Notes: generated by a model not told the origin, from the letters alone. Numbered from the stretch's first letter, positions 9,393-20,168 are shown. The stretch: DNA of 64,000 bases from Prochlorothrix hollandica PCC 9006 = CALU 1027 (GCF_000332315.1 NZ_KB235933.1:586856-650855), one strand, 5' to 3'. A program made the numbers and translations.

Positions 9393-10169
9393 TCAAAAAG
9401 GAATATCATCGTAATTTGTGGGAATATCGGGGGATATAGCAGTCTGATTCTTAGGTGGAAGGGGAAGCATACTTGTTTTGAATGGCAACTCATTGAGAAA
9501 GTCCGTCAATCTGGAACTTGTCTCAAAATCACACCATCTCACATCCTTATACCAGATTTTTTCTGTAGCATTCCATTGGAACTCACGTTCTTTTGCTAAG
9601 TGTTTATCTTCAAACAATACCGTCGCAATAATCCTGACAATCCATGACTGAGATCGCTTAATTGCATCTTGAACTAAAGCATTGAGATTATCTACACGAC
9701 TAAAGAGAGATGCGATTAATTGACAATCAGTGAGGGCACGGTGAGCGCTGCTTACGCCAATTCCATAATCTAGAGCTAGTGCAACAAGATTTTGTTTGGA
9801 TTTTGCTGCCTCAGTCCAGACAAAATCATCATAAGTGCAAAGCTAAGGCTTCGAGCTATTGGGAATACCATGGAGACCAATCCACTTACGATCGAACTCA
9901 GCATTATGAGCTACAAGATAGTCTGCCTGCTGCATCCAGCGCCCGATCGGAACTAGCAAGTCTTGTTGAAAATTCTTGGCTGCTTGCGCTGCACCAGCAT
10001 TGATACGGTTAACCTTTTGGGCGGGATTGTCTTGGACTGGAATTAGAATTGAAGCCTGAGCCAGTGTTGTTTGATGCTCAACGCTATAGAGAATTGCTCC
10101 TAACTCAATTGGGAAGTGAGTTTGAGGGTCTAAGCCTGTAGTTTCAAAGTCAATGATGAGGAGAAGCAT
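9393..10169 (-). pseudogene. DnaQ-family 3'-5' exonuclease with one in-frame TAG stop
   Basis: Translating straight through 10169-9393 gives one 257-residue DEDDh exonuclease interrupted only by a TAG at 9843-9845. Before the stop are motif I (IDFETTGLD) and motif II (VAHNAEFDRKW). After it, in the same frame, come LCTYDDF and motif III SSAHRALTDCQ (H and D present). Every catalytic residue survives, so this looks like a recent nonsense mutation rather than decay. The C-terminal ~90 residues form an extra domain ending NYDDIPF. It is 15 bp upstream of the nuclease-helicase and probably its operon partner. Readthrough of the amber codon cannot be excluded. Confidence 0.8.
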
Positions 10170-10270
10170 GATATTTTAGGTGGAAACATTACCGGATCTT
10201 AAACCATTCGTAGCAAACCAATTAGATATCCTCACGGGTGATGATTTCTGAGAGTAGTAATGGTGATGTA

Positions 10271-10630
10271 TCACAGCAAATCCTCCACAAATTCAGAAAT
10301 GGGATCCACTCCCGTGATCAATAGTTCATCCCGTGCCCTGGTGCAGGCCACATAAAGCAAGTAGCGTTCTGTGTTGTAGGCATCCTCCATGTCGGATGCG
10401 TCACCGATCGTGGTTAGTCGTTCCTCCAAGGGCAGAACGTCATCATCACAGGCCATAGCTGCCACTGCCCTAAATTCCAAACCTTTAGCCAAGTGCATCG
10501 TGGACACAGCGATCGTCCCCGGCATCACTGCGTCCCATAGCTCTAGTTTCTGTGGGGTGTATTCATCGTATTGCTCGAAAGTGATTGGTGTGCGATCTGT
10601 TTGGGGTTCGGGGAGTGGTGGTTGGGGCAT
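10271..10630 (-). pseudogene. UvrD/PcrA-type helicase, C-terminal fragment
   Basis: 119 codons hold only the last two SF1A helicase motifs: IAVSTMHLAKGLEFRAVAAM (motif V) and YLLYVACTRARDELLITG (motif VI). The family is normally 600-800 residues with Walker A and B in the first half, which are absent here, and no continuing frame is visible upstream of 10630. It is therefore a truncated relic, or at best a separate 2B/RecA2 polypeptide. Its strand and spacing fit the neighbouring exonuclease, so a helicase-exonuclease pair may have existed. Confidence 0.7.
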
Positions 10631-10675
10631 GGTGATTTTCTACTAGAACAGATTGGGATATTGAGGGGGCGATCG

Positions 10676-11323
10676 CTATGGCTTTGATGAAAGAGAATGA
10701 TAGTTACTTATTGCTTTATCTCTATTAAGGATTTCGCGAGATATAAATGTAAATTTCATCGATCCATAAGTCTGTCTCCCCCTACCAGTAAAGTATTCGC
10801 CTTCAAGAATCTGACTATCTGGTGATAGTGTTAAATTTGCGTTTCCTCTGTGGATAGACATCGTTTGCACACTTTGAGCTATTGGTTCATTCATATACTC
10901 ATATTTAAGAGTTGAATCTGATGCTTCCAAAGTATTTACAGAAGCCATTGTTGAATAGGATTTAGAGGTTGCTGTTGCAATACAAATACTAATATTTGTC
11001 CAAGATTGATTAATGGATAAGTAGATGTCGTCATACGTGTTGTTATTGTATGAGGAGTGAATACAACCAACCCATGTACCTTGTAAGTCAGGTATCGTTG
11101 AAACTCTAATTTTTTTAAATTGCCATGACCAAATAAACTCATCAAATAGCTTATAAAAAATCCCATAAAATCCCATGACAGACGGTGCATCTACCCACCA
11201 AGGTATTTCAAAATGCAAAGCTTTTGTTGTTGAAGTTAACATTAAAGCAAAAGCAACTGCTATAAATGCTAACCATAAGGGAATAGTTTCTCTGTCTTTA
11301 GAATTTGTAGCGTATGAGTGCAT
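10676..11323 (-). CDS. CBASS effector, Cap15-like two-TM beta-barrel protein
   Basis: 215 residues. Two hydrophobic segments (about 15-37 and 45-66) are followed by IPDLQGTWVGCIHSS and a beta-rich domain to the end. This is the layout of Cap15 (SMODS-associating 2TM beta-strand-rich effectors), in which the barrel binds a cyclic nucleotide and the helices disrupt the inner membrane to kill infected cells. The PDLxGxWxG segment is the clearest family mark. The gene starts 13 bp after the CD-NTase stop, the expected partner. It is AT-rich compared with the flanks, as is the rest of the island, which supports transfer. Confidence is good on architecture and context; no alignment was run. Confidence 0.8.
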   Translation of the reverse strand: MHSYATNSKDRETIPLWLAFIAVAFALMLTSTTKALHFEIPWWVDAPSVMGFYGIFYKLFDEFIWSWQFKKIRVSTIPDLQGTWVGCIHSSYNNNTYDDIYLSINQSWTNISICIATATSKSYSTMASVNTLEASDSTLKYEYMNEPIAQSVQTMSIHRGNANLTLSPDSQILEGEYFTGRGRQTYGSMKFTFISREILNRDKAISNYHSLSSKP

Positions 11324-11336
11324 AAATACATCTCCA

Positions 11337-12275
11337 TTAATTCCATAAATTTACTAGTTGATTAACAAAGCATTTGGCAGAATAAAAATTCCAGTGATCT
11401 GCTTTATTTCCAAACAGATATAATTGTTCATTTTGGCAAATGAATTTTTTTGCAACTCCTGATTGAAACTGTTGGTGTAGCCAAAGGACAGTCTCTTGAT
11501 AAGTAGATTGTAAGGATGGCTTAAACTTTTCATCAGGAACGTTATAGAAAAGACATTCAAGAAAGTAAGAGGGAACAGATCCTTTAATGATTAAACCTTT
11601 TTCTTCAAGATAAAGCCTTGCATTTTTAAATAATCTAACAGTTGGCTTATATCTTTCTCCTGTCAAACTTTGGTTTTTATAAGTACCATTTTGATAATGC
11701 AACTTAGGGAAATTTATTATTTTTAAAGCAGCATTTTTTGTGTACAATGTCATGCCTTGTTTTGTGTACAATGTCATGCCTTGATGAAAGTTATTCAATG
11801 AATAGTACTTTCTATGCTGAATACACGGAATGACATCAACACCAAGTCTATTTGCACTTTTAGCTATTTTTAATGACTTATTACCCTGATTTACTTGTCT
11901 AGGAAGCTTACACTTCAATGATGCCAATACATGATTATAAAAAATCAACCAATGCAAATAGGGATCTGGACATCCTGTAAATCCATTGATTGCAAGGAAA
12001 CTCTGTTCGGCATCACTTAATAAGGAAAAATCATGTGTATATGCTCTATTGTATTGCACTAAAATATCGACATCACTGTCTGCTCTAATATTTGTAGCAT
12101 TTCTGTAAGATCCCTGAAGGTATATTTCGTAATCTCTACCTTCTTTATATCCTGTCAGAGTTAACACTGAATTGCTGGATGTAAGAACATTGCGAATTTG
12201 CTCATGTGTTTGTTTAGCGGTTACATCAGCACCTTTATTTGACCATGTTGCTAGTTGCGATTCTGAAATAGTCAT
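11337..12275 (-). CDS. CBASS CD-NTase (SMODS cyclic-nucleotide synthase)
   Basis: 312 residues with a nucleotidyltransferase core: LQGSYRNATNIR (GS at 55-56), SDVDILVQ (Asp68, Asp70) and GVDVIPC (Asp147) form the metal-binding triad. These enzymes make a cyclic di- or trinucleotide when phage is sensed. The next gene is a Cap15-like effector, so this is a minimal two-gene CBASS. The product nucleotide and clade cannot be read by eye. Oddity: residues QGMTLYTK occur twice in tandem (about 165-180), caused by a perfect 24-bp in-frame duplication at 11736-11783. The stop of the upstream methyltransferase is only 3 bp before this start. Confidence 0.85.
   Translation of the reverse strand: MTISESQLATWSNKGADVTAKQTHEQIRNVLTSSNSVLTLTGYKEGRDYEIYLQGSYRNATNIRADSDVDILVQYNRAYTHDFSLLSDAEQSFLAINGFTGCPDPYLHWLIFYNHVLASLKCKLPRQVNQGNKSLKIAKSANRLGVDVIPCIQHRKYYSLNNFHQGMTLYTKQGMTLYTKNAALKIINFPKLHYQNGTYKNQSLTGERYKPTVRLFKNARLYLEEKGLIIKGSVPSYFLECLFYNVPDEKFKPSLQSTYQETVLWLHQQFQSGVAKKFICQNEQLYLFGNKADHWNFYSAKCFVNQLVNLWN
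11736..11783. repeat. Perfect 24-bp tandem duplication inside the CD-NTase gene
   Basis: The 24 bases at 11736-11759 are repeated exactly at 11760-11783. The frame is kept, duplicating eight residues (QGMTLYTK) just after the third catalytic Asp region. Confidence 0.95.
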
Positions 12276-12278
12276 GAT

Positions 12279-15200
12279 TTAATCCTCCCCTCCATCATCT
12301 TTACCCATGCGGTACTTGATGTCATAGTTGATAATGAAATCTAGCTCTTCAGGAGAGAATCCGTAATGTTGGGCTAGAATGCGATCGATTTCGTCAATAA
12401 TGGGTTTTGATTTTTTAGGATAATATTCGTCGTATATAACATTTCCAGTTGCTTTATAGTAGGCTTCTTTTCGATACTTATTTTCCTCAAAATCTCTATT
12501 TAGTATTTCAAAAAGATCAACTAATTGTTGTGCAATCTGCTTTGAAATATTTTCTATTGTAAGTGGAAAAAAATCGATTTCTCTATTGTTTAAATGCCTG
12601 CTATCTGAAAAAGCAATAAACCACCAATAAAATAAATTTGAATTCAAAACAGATCCAGCAATGCGTGTCTTATGAGAGTTCCCAAAAGAAAGAGATTTTA
12701 TTTGTGTTGAAATTTTTTCCCCTTCTCTCTCATTCCAAAAATACGGTACTGTATCCATTACTCGAATAAAGTATCTTGGTGCATTATGAAAAAAGATCTT
12801 TGGTAGAGACAATTGTTGTTGCAATGAAAGAGGTGAATTTGATGTTATTTTTTCTAATATTCTTAATTCAACTTCACTACAAACTTTTGCTATAGAGTTT
12901 GGCACAATATTATTTGTTTCCAAACTAACATATTGTAATATTGAAAAAAGAAATGGTCTATACCCACTTGCCCATCTATGATATTTAGAGGTAAATAGAT
13001 TTTTATTACTAAAGGCTGTAATGTAAATAAGTAACCTTTGATCAACATCATCAAACAATTTAGAAGGTCTAACGTCATAAGATGAAAGCCATATATTTAT
13101 GTTTGCAAACAAATTGATAAGGCATTCCATTCTATCAGTGCAAATCGCTGAATGAGGAATTATCATTCCTGATTTTCCTTTCTTATTTGTTAAAGAAAAA
13201 CACCTTTCAATAACTGGTGCGTATAGGTTTCCAGATTTTTCTGTTGCATAACCTTTTAATACATATGTTAATTTCTTTAATTCTACATAAGGTGGATTTC
13301 CAATAATCACATCAAAACCATCTTGGCTAACAATCCCATAAAACTCAACAAACCAATGAAAAGGCTGGTGACTAGATTTCCACTTTTGAAATAATTCTGG
13401 TTTCTTTGATTGTCCTTTTTTATACTCATCTGCCAAGTAGCGATCTAACTCATCATTAAGTTTTCCAAGACTTGACCGTAATTCATTTTTCTTTGTTACT
13501 AGCTGTTTACTATCTGCATTATCAACAGACTGCAAAGACCTAAATTCTTGAAAAATCTGATCAACAGCTACCGCACTCTTTTCAATGCGTTCTAGGGTGT
13601 CATCAAAAATTAATTTGCCCTGTCCAGAAGACTCAGTGTTTACTGCTTTCCTGACTTCTTCTAAAGTCGCAAAGCCAACCAAAGTATTTCCAGCCCGAAT
13701 ATTAAAATCAATATCTGGTAATGGTTCTATCCCATAGTTGGGTTTCTTAGGATCAGCTTCAACCTGAGAAACCAATTTTAGAAATAATCGCAACTTACAA
13801 ATTTCCGTTGCCTCCTCCATGATGTCCACACCATAGAGGTTATTGATGATAATGGACTTGAGAATAAAATAGCGGCGATTGTTATGTTTACCAACGTTTT
13901 CAAGGATTTGTCTAAACTCTTGATGTCTCTGTGCTGCCTTCGGATCATCAGAGCGATCGCAGTCATCTATAAAGCCTTGCATCCTATCCAAACAAGCATC
14001 ATAGATAGGTTCAAGTATATTCAGTGCAGCAAACAAAAATGCACCAGATCCACAGGTCGGATCGAGTATTGATATCTTTTCGATCGCACGGTAAAAAGCC
14101 AAGAGAAAATCTGCACTCTCACAGCTACCGATCGCATCTTGGGCAAATTGCCTGATGTCGAGGTTATAGGTGATGAGGTCGTTAATTTTGGTGATTTCAC
14201 TCTTACTTAGTTTCTCTCGCAAATCAAGACAGCGTGTGCGCCTTGCAACGTGTTCGCGCCATGTCTCGGTAGGTAAGGCATAATCGGCGCTTGCCGACTT
14301 ATTCCAGTTAGTCCGCTTAGAAACATCGCTAATTCCTGCTTCAATATCATCGGGTAAGGGAATATCGACTCCCTTTCGCACAGCTTCATAGATGTAGAGA
14401 TCTGGACTATCTCGCAATAGTCGCCATAATGCCCCGTCAGACTCTTTCTGTGTTGCATCAAACAGGTAAGGAATAATGCAATTTTTACTGATGTACTCGG
14501 TGATATCCTCTTTGGTATAGTACGCTCCCATTTGTTTTTGGTTGATGTACTTCTCAAAGATGTATCCAAGCACATCAGGATTAATTTCTTTATCGCTACG
14601 AAGTGGGCGATCGTCTAGATGCCAGTCATACTGATCGAAAAAGTTAAAGATAGCGGTAAAGGCAATATCAGGAATTTGAATATCAGTATTTGCTTGTTCT
14701 AGTGGATGTTCTTCAAATAAACCGCCATTGAGATAAGGAATTTTCCCCAGTAATTTGTCTAGTTCTGGTGTACGGGCTTGCTTGCCTAGTCCATCATGAA
14801 ATAGTCTAAGCAGGAAATAGCGGTAAAAAGAGTAAAACTGGTCATTCCCATATTCTTTCTGACACAGTGCTAATCGTTCTTGCAGATAATTGATATTGCC
14901 GTCCAAGAAATGTTTTTTCTGCATGAAATAGATAAACATCAAGCGGTTAAGCATGAGGGATGCGTACCACTCTTGATCGAACTGAGACTGAATACCAGCA
15001 ATACGTTTAAGAAAGTCTTCATGCACTTTCTTAAATCGTTCATAAAACTTTTTCGTAACCTTATCAACGTCAAAAACTTTACTAGCTCGACTGGTTACAT
15101 CAACTAAAGTGATTTTTTCTTCTTCTTCAAAAGAGATCGCGATCGCATCTAACTTTTGTAGCAATGCTTCGCCTGACTGGTTAGCATAAACTTTCTGCTC

Positions 15201-15527
15201 CCGCCTTGCGATTGGTTTGCCCTGCTCTCGCTTTACCCATTGCCAAATCTGTTGATTGAGATCGTAGTAAACGATGAAATGCTCACGACTATATTTGAGA
15301 GCTTCCTTATCGATCTTTGTTCTTGTGGCATAGTCAGGCACACTATTACAGCCATAGACCATCATTCCCCGTTTTTGGGCGATCTGTTTTAGTAGAAAAT
15401 CTTGACCATCAATAGTTAGTAAAATCTCCTGACTTGAGGCTCTGTCCCACAATAATTCTTCAATGAATAGCGATTGAAAATCTAGCTGTTTGAGATAGTT
15501 ACTGGCTTTCTTGCGATTGATAGGCAT
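12279..15527 (-). CDS. Eco57I/PglX-like N6-adenine DNA methyltransferase
   Basis: 1082 residues, the size of type IIG/PglX/DISARM-type methyltransferases. SAM-binding motif I is LDPTCGSGAFLFAAL (~485-500) and the catalytic motif IV is IIGNPPYVELKK (~740), i.e. gamma-type N6-adenine methylation. About 450 residues precede motif I and a C-terminal half, presumably target recognition, follows. I see no obvious nuclease motif in the N-terminus. It lies 4 bp after the PLD-helicase gene, so it would modify host DNA while the helicase-nuclease cuts unmodified DNA. The closest known layouts are ATP-dependent PLD restriction systems (NgoAVII/CglI type) and DISARM; drmA and drmB are missing here. Confidence 0.85.
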   Translation of the reverse strand: MPINRKKASNYLKQLDFQSLFIEELLWDRASSQEILLTIDGQDFLLKQIAQKRGMMVYGCNSVPDYATRTKIDKEALKYSREHFIVYYDLNQQIWQWVKREQGKPIARREQKVYANQSGEALLQKLDAIAISFEEEEKITLVDVTSRASKVFDVDKVTKKFYERFKKVHEDFLKRIAGIQSQFDQEWYASLMLNRLMFIYFMQKKHFLDGNINYLQERLALCQKEYGNDQFYSFYRYFLLRLFHDGLGKQARTPELDKLLGKIPYLNGGLFEEHPLEQANTDIQIPDIAFTAIFNFFDQYDWHLDDRPLRSDKEINPDVLGYIFEKYINQKQMGAYYTKEDITEYISKNCIIPYLFDATQKESDGALWRLLRDSPDLYIYEAVRKGVDIPLPDDIEAGISDVSKRTNWNKSASADYALPTETWREHVARRTRCLDLREKLSKSEITKINDLITYNLDIRQFAQDAIGSCESADFLLAFYRAIEKISILDPTCGSGAFLFAALNILEPIYDACLDRMQGFIDDCDRSDDPKAAQRHQEFRQILENVGKHNNRRYFILKSIIINNLYGVDIMEEATEICKLRLFLKLVSQVEADPKKPNYGIEPLPDIDFNIRAGNTLVGFATLEEVRKAVNTESSGQGKLIFDDTLERIEKSAVAVDQIFQEFRSLQSVDNADSKQLVTKKNELRSSLGKLNDELDRYLADEYKKGQSKKPELFQKWKSSHQPFHWFVEFYGIVSQDGFDVIIGNPPYVELKKLTYVLKGYATEKSGNLYAPVIERCFSLTNKKGKSGMIIPHSAICTDRMECLINLFANINIWLSSYDVRPSKLFDDVDQRLLIYITAFSNKNLFTSKYHRWASGYRPFLFSILQYVSLETNNIVPNSIAKVCSEVELRILEKITSNSPLSLQQQLSLPKIFFHNAPRYFIRVMDTVPYFWNEREGEKISTQIKSLSFGNSHKTRIAGSVLNSNLFYWWFIAFSDSRHLNNREIDFFPLTIENISKQIAQQLVDLFEILNRDFEENKYRKEAYYKATGNVIYDEYYPKKSKPIIDEIDRILAQHYGFSPEELDFIINYDIKYRMGKDDGGED

Positions 15528-17523
15528 GACATTAACCTTTTGATAGACCTAGAGAACAAATAATTTGCGGTTCGTGGTGACGTTCATCTTCAGAGATAAT
15601 GCACAGTCGTTCATCGGTGCGTAGCGCTAAAACCAGATTGGCTAACTGTTCATCGTCTATCCCATCTTTGAACCTACGGTTAAGCGTATCGATCGCAGAC
15701 TGTCGCAATGGATAGCGGTAAATCTCTTCGACTGCCTTGGGTAAATCTGGCGGAACCAGTAAAGGATTACGCTCTGTCTCATGTTCTACATGGCGCTTGA
15801 GCCGTTCATAGGATCGAAACCTTGCACTCTTAGAACTGCCAAGCTGACCACCTGTATTCTTTTCTTCCTTGACCATCATCTTTGTCCCCTTGCTGACCAG
15901 TTCATGATGTTTTTCATCTCTAGGTATTGCTGGGGTGTTTGGTTCGCAAGCAGCAAGTCTAAGAATAGCTAACTGGGATTGAGTGACACTATTACCATTG
16001 CGATCGATATAGGCTAAAGCATCATTACCTTCTGCGGTGCGGACATAAACCATCACACCTTCCGGCTTGGTTGCTTCCGGACTATGCGATCGCGTTGAAT
16101 ACGAGACATTTGGCAATGACTCAATGGTTTTCTTCAATGCAGGGTTTTTATCAGTGGCATTTTTCCAGATTTGGTAAGCCTCAGAAGTAAGGTCAACTTC
16201 GTTGTCATCTTCGCTATCGTCATAGATACCAGACTTCTCGTTATACAAGTCTCTTACGGCTCTCGCCTCGTCATTTTCAAAGAAAGTTTCATCAGTACCA
16301 ACTACCTCGGAATTTTCTTCTAAACGTTTGCTTAGGCGGCTTCTGAGTTTAATCAATTCCTCCACGCCGTCGGCTGGCAAAAATGAGTAACAAAGGATTT
16401 TTTCTGACTGCTGACCGATACGGTCGATCCGTCCTGCCCTTTGGATGAGTCGGATAATTGCCCAAGGCAGATCATAATTAACAATGATGTCGCAGTCCTG
16501 TAAGTTCTGACCTTCGCTAAGTACATCGGTGGCGATTAGTACCCTTAGCTCACTGATAACCACACCTAAACGACTATTGCTCTTAGGACTAAACCGATAG
16601 GCAAGCTCGGTAGGATCATCGGTGCTACCTGTAACAGTGGCAATTTTATCAATCCCAGATTTAGATAACTGCTCGCCTAAATAGTTTGCTGTGTCAGCGA
16701 ACTGGGTAAATACCAACACTTTGCGATCGCTATGGTCAACTGTTAGTAATTTCACCAGTGCTGCCAACTTCCGATCTTTATTGGCTTGCCATTCTGGGCA
16801 TAAATCAATTACCCCAATCAAAGCTTGGGCATCGGCTAATAAAGCCTCTTTGATCGTCGGCTTAAATAGGTTTGAGCGAATCCACTTAAACCGTTTTTTA
16901 TATTTATTGGCATAGAGTTTATAGACAGCTTCGGCACGTTTTTGATAGTCACCTTCAGAAGTCCTTTCCACATCAGCACTTTCGCCCTCGGCTTCCACAT
17001 CAGCACTTGTCGATGCTAAAGAATCTGAGTCCTCATCAACATTTTTGGTATCTAACAGGTCTGCATCCTGAGCGCCGATGGGAATATCTAAATCATTGGC
17101 GATCGCATGAAGAAAAATGTAATTCCGTAAAATATGGCGATCAATCGACTGTAAAAAAGCTACCCCACTGCTTTCAAGACGTTTAAACAAGTTGGTACGA
17201 CAGAAACCCATTAACCGCTTTCCTGCGCGAGATAGACCGTCAAGAATCAGTTGCTCCCGTTCAGTGGTTTTTTTCATAGGCTTATCAATGGCAAAGTTAC
17301 CTAGACCATAGCGAGGCAAGTTCAGAGCATTGATTACATCAACTACGCGATCGCTATATAGCAGAGCATAGGGATCATCCTTTGCCGAACTGATTGCAAA
17401 CTTTGCAGTTTTTGGTATGCGATCGGGAAAATAAGATCGACTACCATCGGGAAATTCTAAATACTTGCGTCCTGATCCATCGGTTTCATCGGTTTTGGCA
17501 TAGTTAGTCTTGATAAAACTGCG

Positions 17524-18784
17524 GGCTCTCTGGGAATGAGGCCGTATAGTGTATAATAGGTTACGTCTTGAGTGAAGTCAGCTTATGTTCCTTTCTTTAA
17601 ATCAAATCATTAAGATTCCTGGCTGGGAAGTATGGAATACCAACATAGAGAGTGACCGTATTACCTTTTTGCTAAGGTATTTGAACGAGATAGAGGTTTG
17701 TCATTTTTGTGGCTCGAAACAGATTTCCGTCCATAAAATCCGCAAAGTATCAGTAAGAGACTTAGAGTTTTTAGACAAGAAAACCTTTTTAGAATTAGAG
17801 AGACACCAATACTACTGCAATGAGTGTCGTAAATATTTTACTGAATCGTCCAGCGACATCGACTTTCAACGCGGAATGACAGAAAGATACAAAAATAGAA
17901 TCTTTGAGAAAATTAAAAATTCAACGATTACCCATGTTGCTCAAGAAGAAGGTTTAACTTACGATCAAGTAAAAGGTATTTTAGAATCAAAATTTAATGG
18001 AAGCAACAATCTGAATTGCAATATCAATAAAATAAGTATAGATGAGTTCAGTCACCGTAAAGGTCAGGGAAACTTTGCGACAGTGATTTGTGATTTAGAA
18101 ACAGCAAATCTCATCGAAGTGATTGACTCTCACCAACAGGATAAAATCATCGAAATCCTTATGGAGTGGCCGTTAGAGGTAAGAGAGGCTATTACAGAGG
18201 TTAGTGTAGATATGTGGGGCGGATTTACAAAAGTCATCCAAACTGTGTTCCCAAATGCACGTATTGTATATGATCGTTTTCATGTCATGAAAATCTTGAA
18301 TGAAGAACTTAATAAAATACGAAAACAGTGTAATTCGGTGCTTAAAGATCTCAAAATAAAGCATATCCGTAGCCTTATTCTAAAAACGGAACAGATCTTA
18401 ATGACGAAGAAAAAAGCTCCTAGAAATCATCCTGAAATCCTCTGAAAGGCTAAGCAATGCCTATCAGCTAAAGGAAGATTTTCGTCAAATCTATGAAACA
18501 GATCAAGAACCTGAAGTGGCTAAAGTTAAATTAGAAGAATGGTTAGCCAAAGACATCCAAATTTTAATAGTCAAGTAATCACGACAATCAAAAATACATT
18601 TTGTATGGAATCTGTAATTACTTTTATAACCGTACAACTAGCGGTAAAATGGAGGGAATTAATAACAAAATAAAGGTTATCAAGCGTCAAGCTTATGGAT
18701 TCACAAACTTTGATCATCTGAGAATGAGACTCCTCATAGCCTGTTCTCATTAGTTTTACTTATCAGCCTCATTCCCAGAGAGCC
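17524..18784 (+). mobile_element. ISL3-family insertion sequence (1261 bp)
   Basis: The ends are perfect 19-bp inverted repeats: GGCTCTCTGGGAATGAGGC at 17524-17542 and its complement at 18766-18784. An 8-bp target duplication flanks them. The start GGCTCT and the 8-bp duplication are hallmarks of ISL3. Base composition is clearly AT-richer than its host gene. The element carries one transposase frame, now frameshifted, so it is probably no longer autonomous. Confidence 0.95.
17585..18753 (+). pseudogene. ISL3-family transposase, frameshifted twice
   Basis: The first frame runs 17585-18445 (286 codons). It has an N-terminal zinc-binding part (CHFCGS..YYCNECRKYF) and the first two catalytic Asp residues (SIDEFSHRKG, VSVDMWGGF). 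At the A6 run near 18412-18418 the frame changes: KLLEIILKSSERLSNAYQLK continues the family sequence in another frame. Near 18578-18605 it changes again, to NYFYNRTTSGKMEGINNKIK, which carries the catalytic Glu, ending at TAG 18751-18753. All three DDE residues exist, but in different frames, so the gene is inactive unless frameshifting happens twice. Confidence 0.9.
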
Positions 18785-20168
18785 AAACTGCGAGTACGTC
18801 TGACCATGAATAGCCTCATCAAATCTCGCCAATCATCGGGATTACCGCTAAAATCAAAGGCTTTAAGCGATCTCACATCGGCTTGATGCTTCTTTCTAAA
18901 TTCCAGTTCACCACCAATAGAATCTATGTACTTTTCAGGTCGTATGCCTAGATTCCGATCCTCTGGGATAAACAACTGGAACTGAGAAGAGAGATCGAGA
19001 AATGTTTTGTTATAGGGTGTCGCCGTGAGCAAAATACATTTGCTTTCGTTGGTGTCGATGTACTCCTGAATAGCTCTAAACCTTTTGCCTTCCCGGTTGC
19101 GTAGGTTATGACTTTCATCAATCAATACCACACGATAACGGCGTAAGTCCTTGAGTTCATCCTGTACGCGACTAATCGACATGACCTTAGCAATTAATCG
19201 ATACTCAGCTACATAGTCCTCCCACATGGGGACAAGGTTCTTGGGGCAAATGATCAGGGTCTCTAGAAATGAGTCATCCTGCAACACTCTGGCCAGGGCT
19301 GTAGCAATCATGGTTTTACCAAGTCCCACAACATCGGCAATCATCACGCCGCCGCGTCTGTTGACATGGTGAGCCGCAATTTTGACGGCAGCTTCTTGAA
19401 ACTTAAACAGCTTAAATTCCTTCGGTAATCGGTACTCCGATATTCCTGCCCTTGCCTCTTGAGACAAGTGATAAACCATCTTTAAGTAGATGTGATATGG
19501 CGGTGTCAGTTCTTCCCTAGCCCAACTCTCATCAATGACTTCCGCTAGTTCCTTAGAAATATCAACACAAAATTTATCTGTCCATTTATCTTCAAACCAT
19601 TCTTCTAGCGTTGCTGTTGCCACATGGTCATTAACATCTATGTTGAGTTCACCTTGTTTCGACAGTCCCGAAAAAGTGAGGTTGCTACTCCCCAAAAAAC
19701 CGAGGCGTGGTGTTTTCTCTGGTACATGGACTAGATACAGCTTGGCATGAAGTGTATGACGCAAAAACAATTGAACCGTAACTTTTCCCGCTTTTAGTTG
19801 AGCGCTTAACCTCCTTAGCGCCGCTTCATCTTGGTTATTTGGTGCACCATAGGTTAATTGGGCGCGAAACTCTTCCACATACCTACGTTTGCGCCTCGCT
19901 GCCTCTTGAAGATCTATACCTTTATATTCGCTATTCAAACTTAAAAAAGCTTGAAGATCTTCTTTTGGTAAGGTCTGCATTCCCACTAGCAAACGACATT
20001 GTGAGTCTTCGGTTCCCGCAAATTTCTCGATCTCATCTTCGATAGATCGCCATCCCCTCAAATTGACATAGCCAACGCAAAAATCAGCCCTAGTCGCACC
20101 ATCTAAGGTACTTTTTAACTCTGGGAGTAGCCGTTGCTGCATATTGTCAAAAATTCTTGGCATCGTCC

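Larger units (their letters stand above)
17516..18792. repeat. 8-bp target-site duplication flanking the ISL3 element
   Basis: AAACTGCG occurs at 17516-17523 and again at 18785-18792, directly outside the terminal inverted repeats. Eight bp is the usual duplication of ISL3-family elements. Confidence 0.95.
15532..20163 (-). pseudogene. PLD nuclease-SF2 (SNF2-type) helicase fusion, split by an ISL3 element
   Basis: Removing the element (17524-18784) plus one copy of its 8-bp duplication leaves one continuous frame of 3363 bp, 1120 residues, reading RRTRSFIKTNYAKT across the junction. The N-terminal part has the PLD motif HAKLYLV (~138) with GSSNLTFSG (~158), a single HxK half-site as in dimeric PLD nucleases. 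Then come helicase motifs DVVGLGKTMIA (~280) and IDESHN (~348), and after the insertion the C-terminal motif QRAGRIDRIGQ. It is predicted to be the ATP-dependent translocase and nuclease of a restriction system with the downstream methyltransferase. As sequenced, the first half ends in IS-derived residues LALWE. The second half could only be made from an internal start. Confidence 0.88.

Noticed and set aside
10271-10630. Considered as a complete small gene for a helicase accessory protein
   Set aside because: It contains only SF1 motifs V and VI, which have no function without the first RecA domain, so truncation is simpler.
18400-18430. Programmed frameshifting in the ISL3 transposase at the A6 run
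   Set aside because: ISL3 elements do not normally use it, and a second unrelated shift near 18580 shows plain decay.
12279-20163. Considered as a class 1 DISARM locus
   Set aside because: A methyltransferase and a SNF2-type helicase are present, but drmA and drmB (DUF1998) are absent and the PLD domain is fused to the helicase, so the label is not supported.
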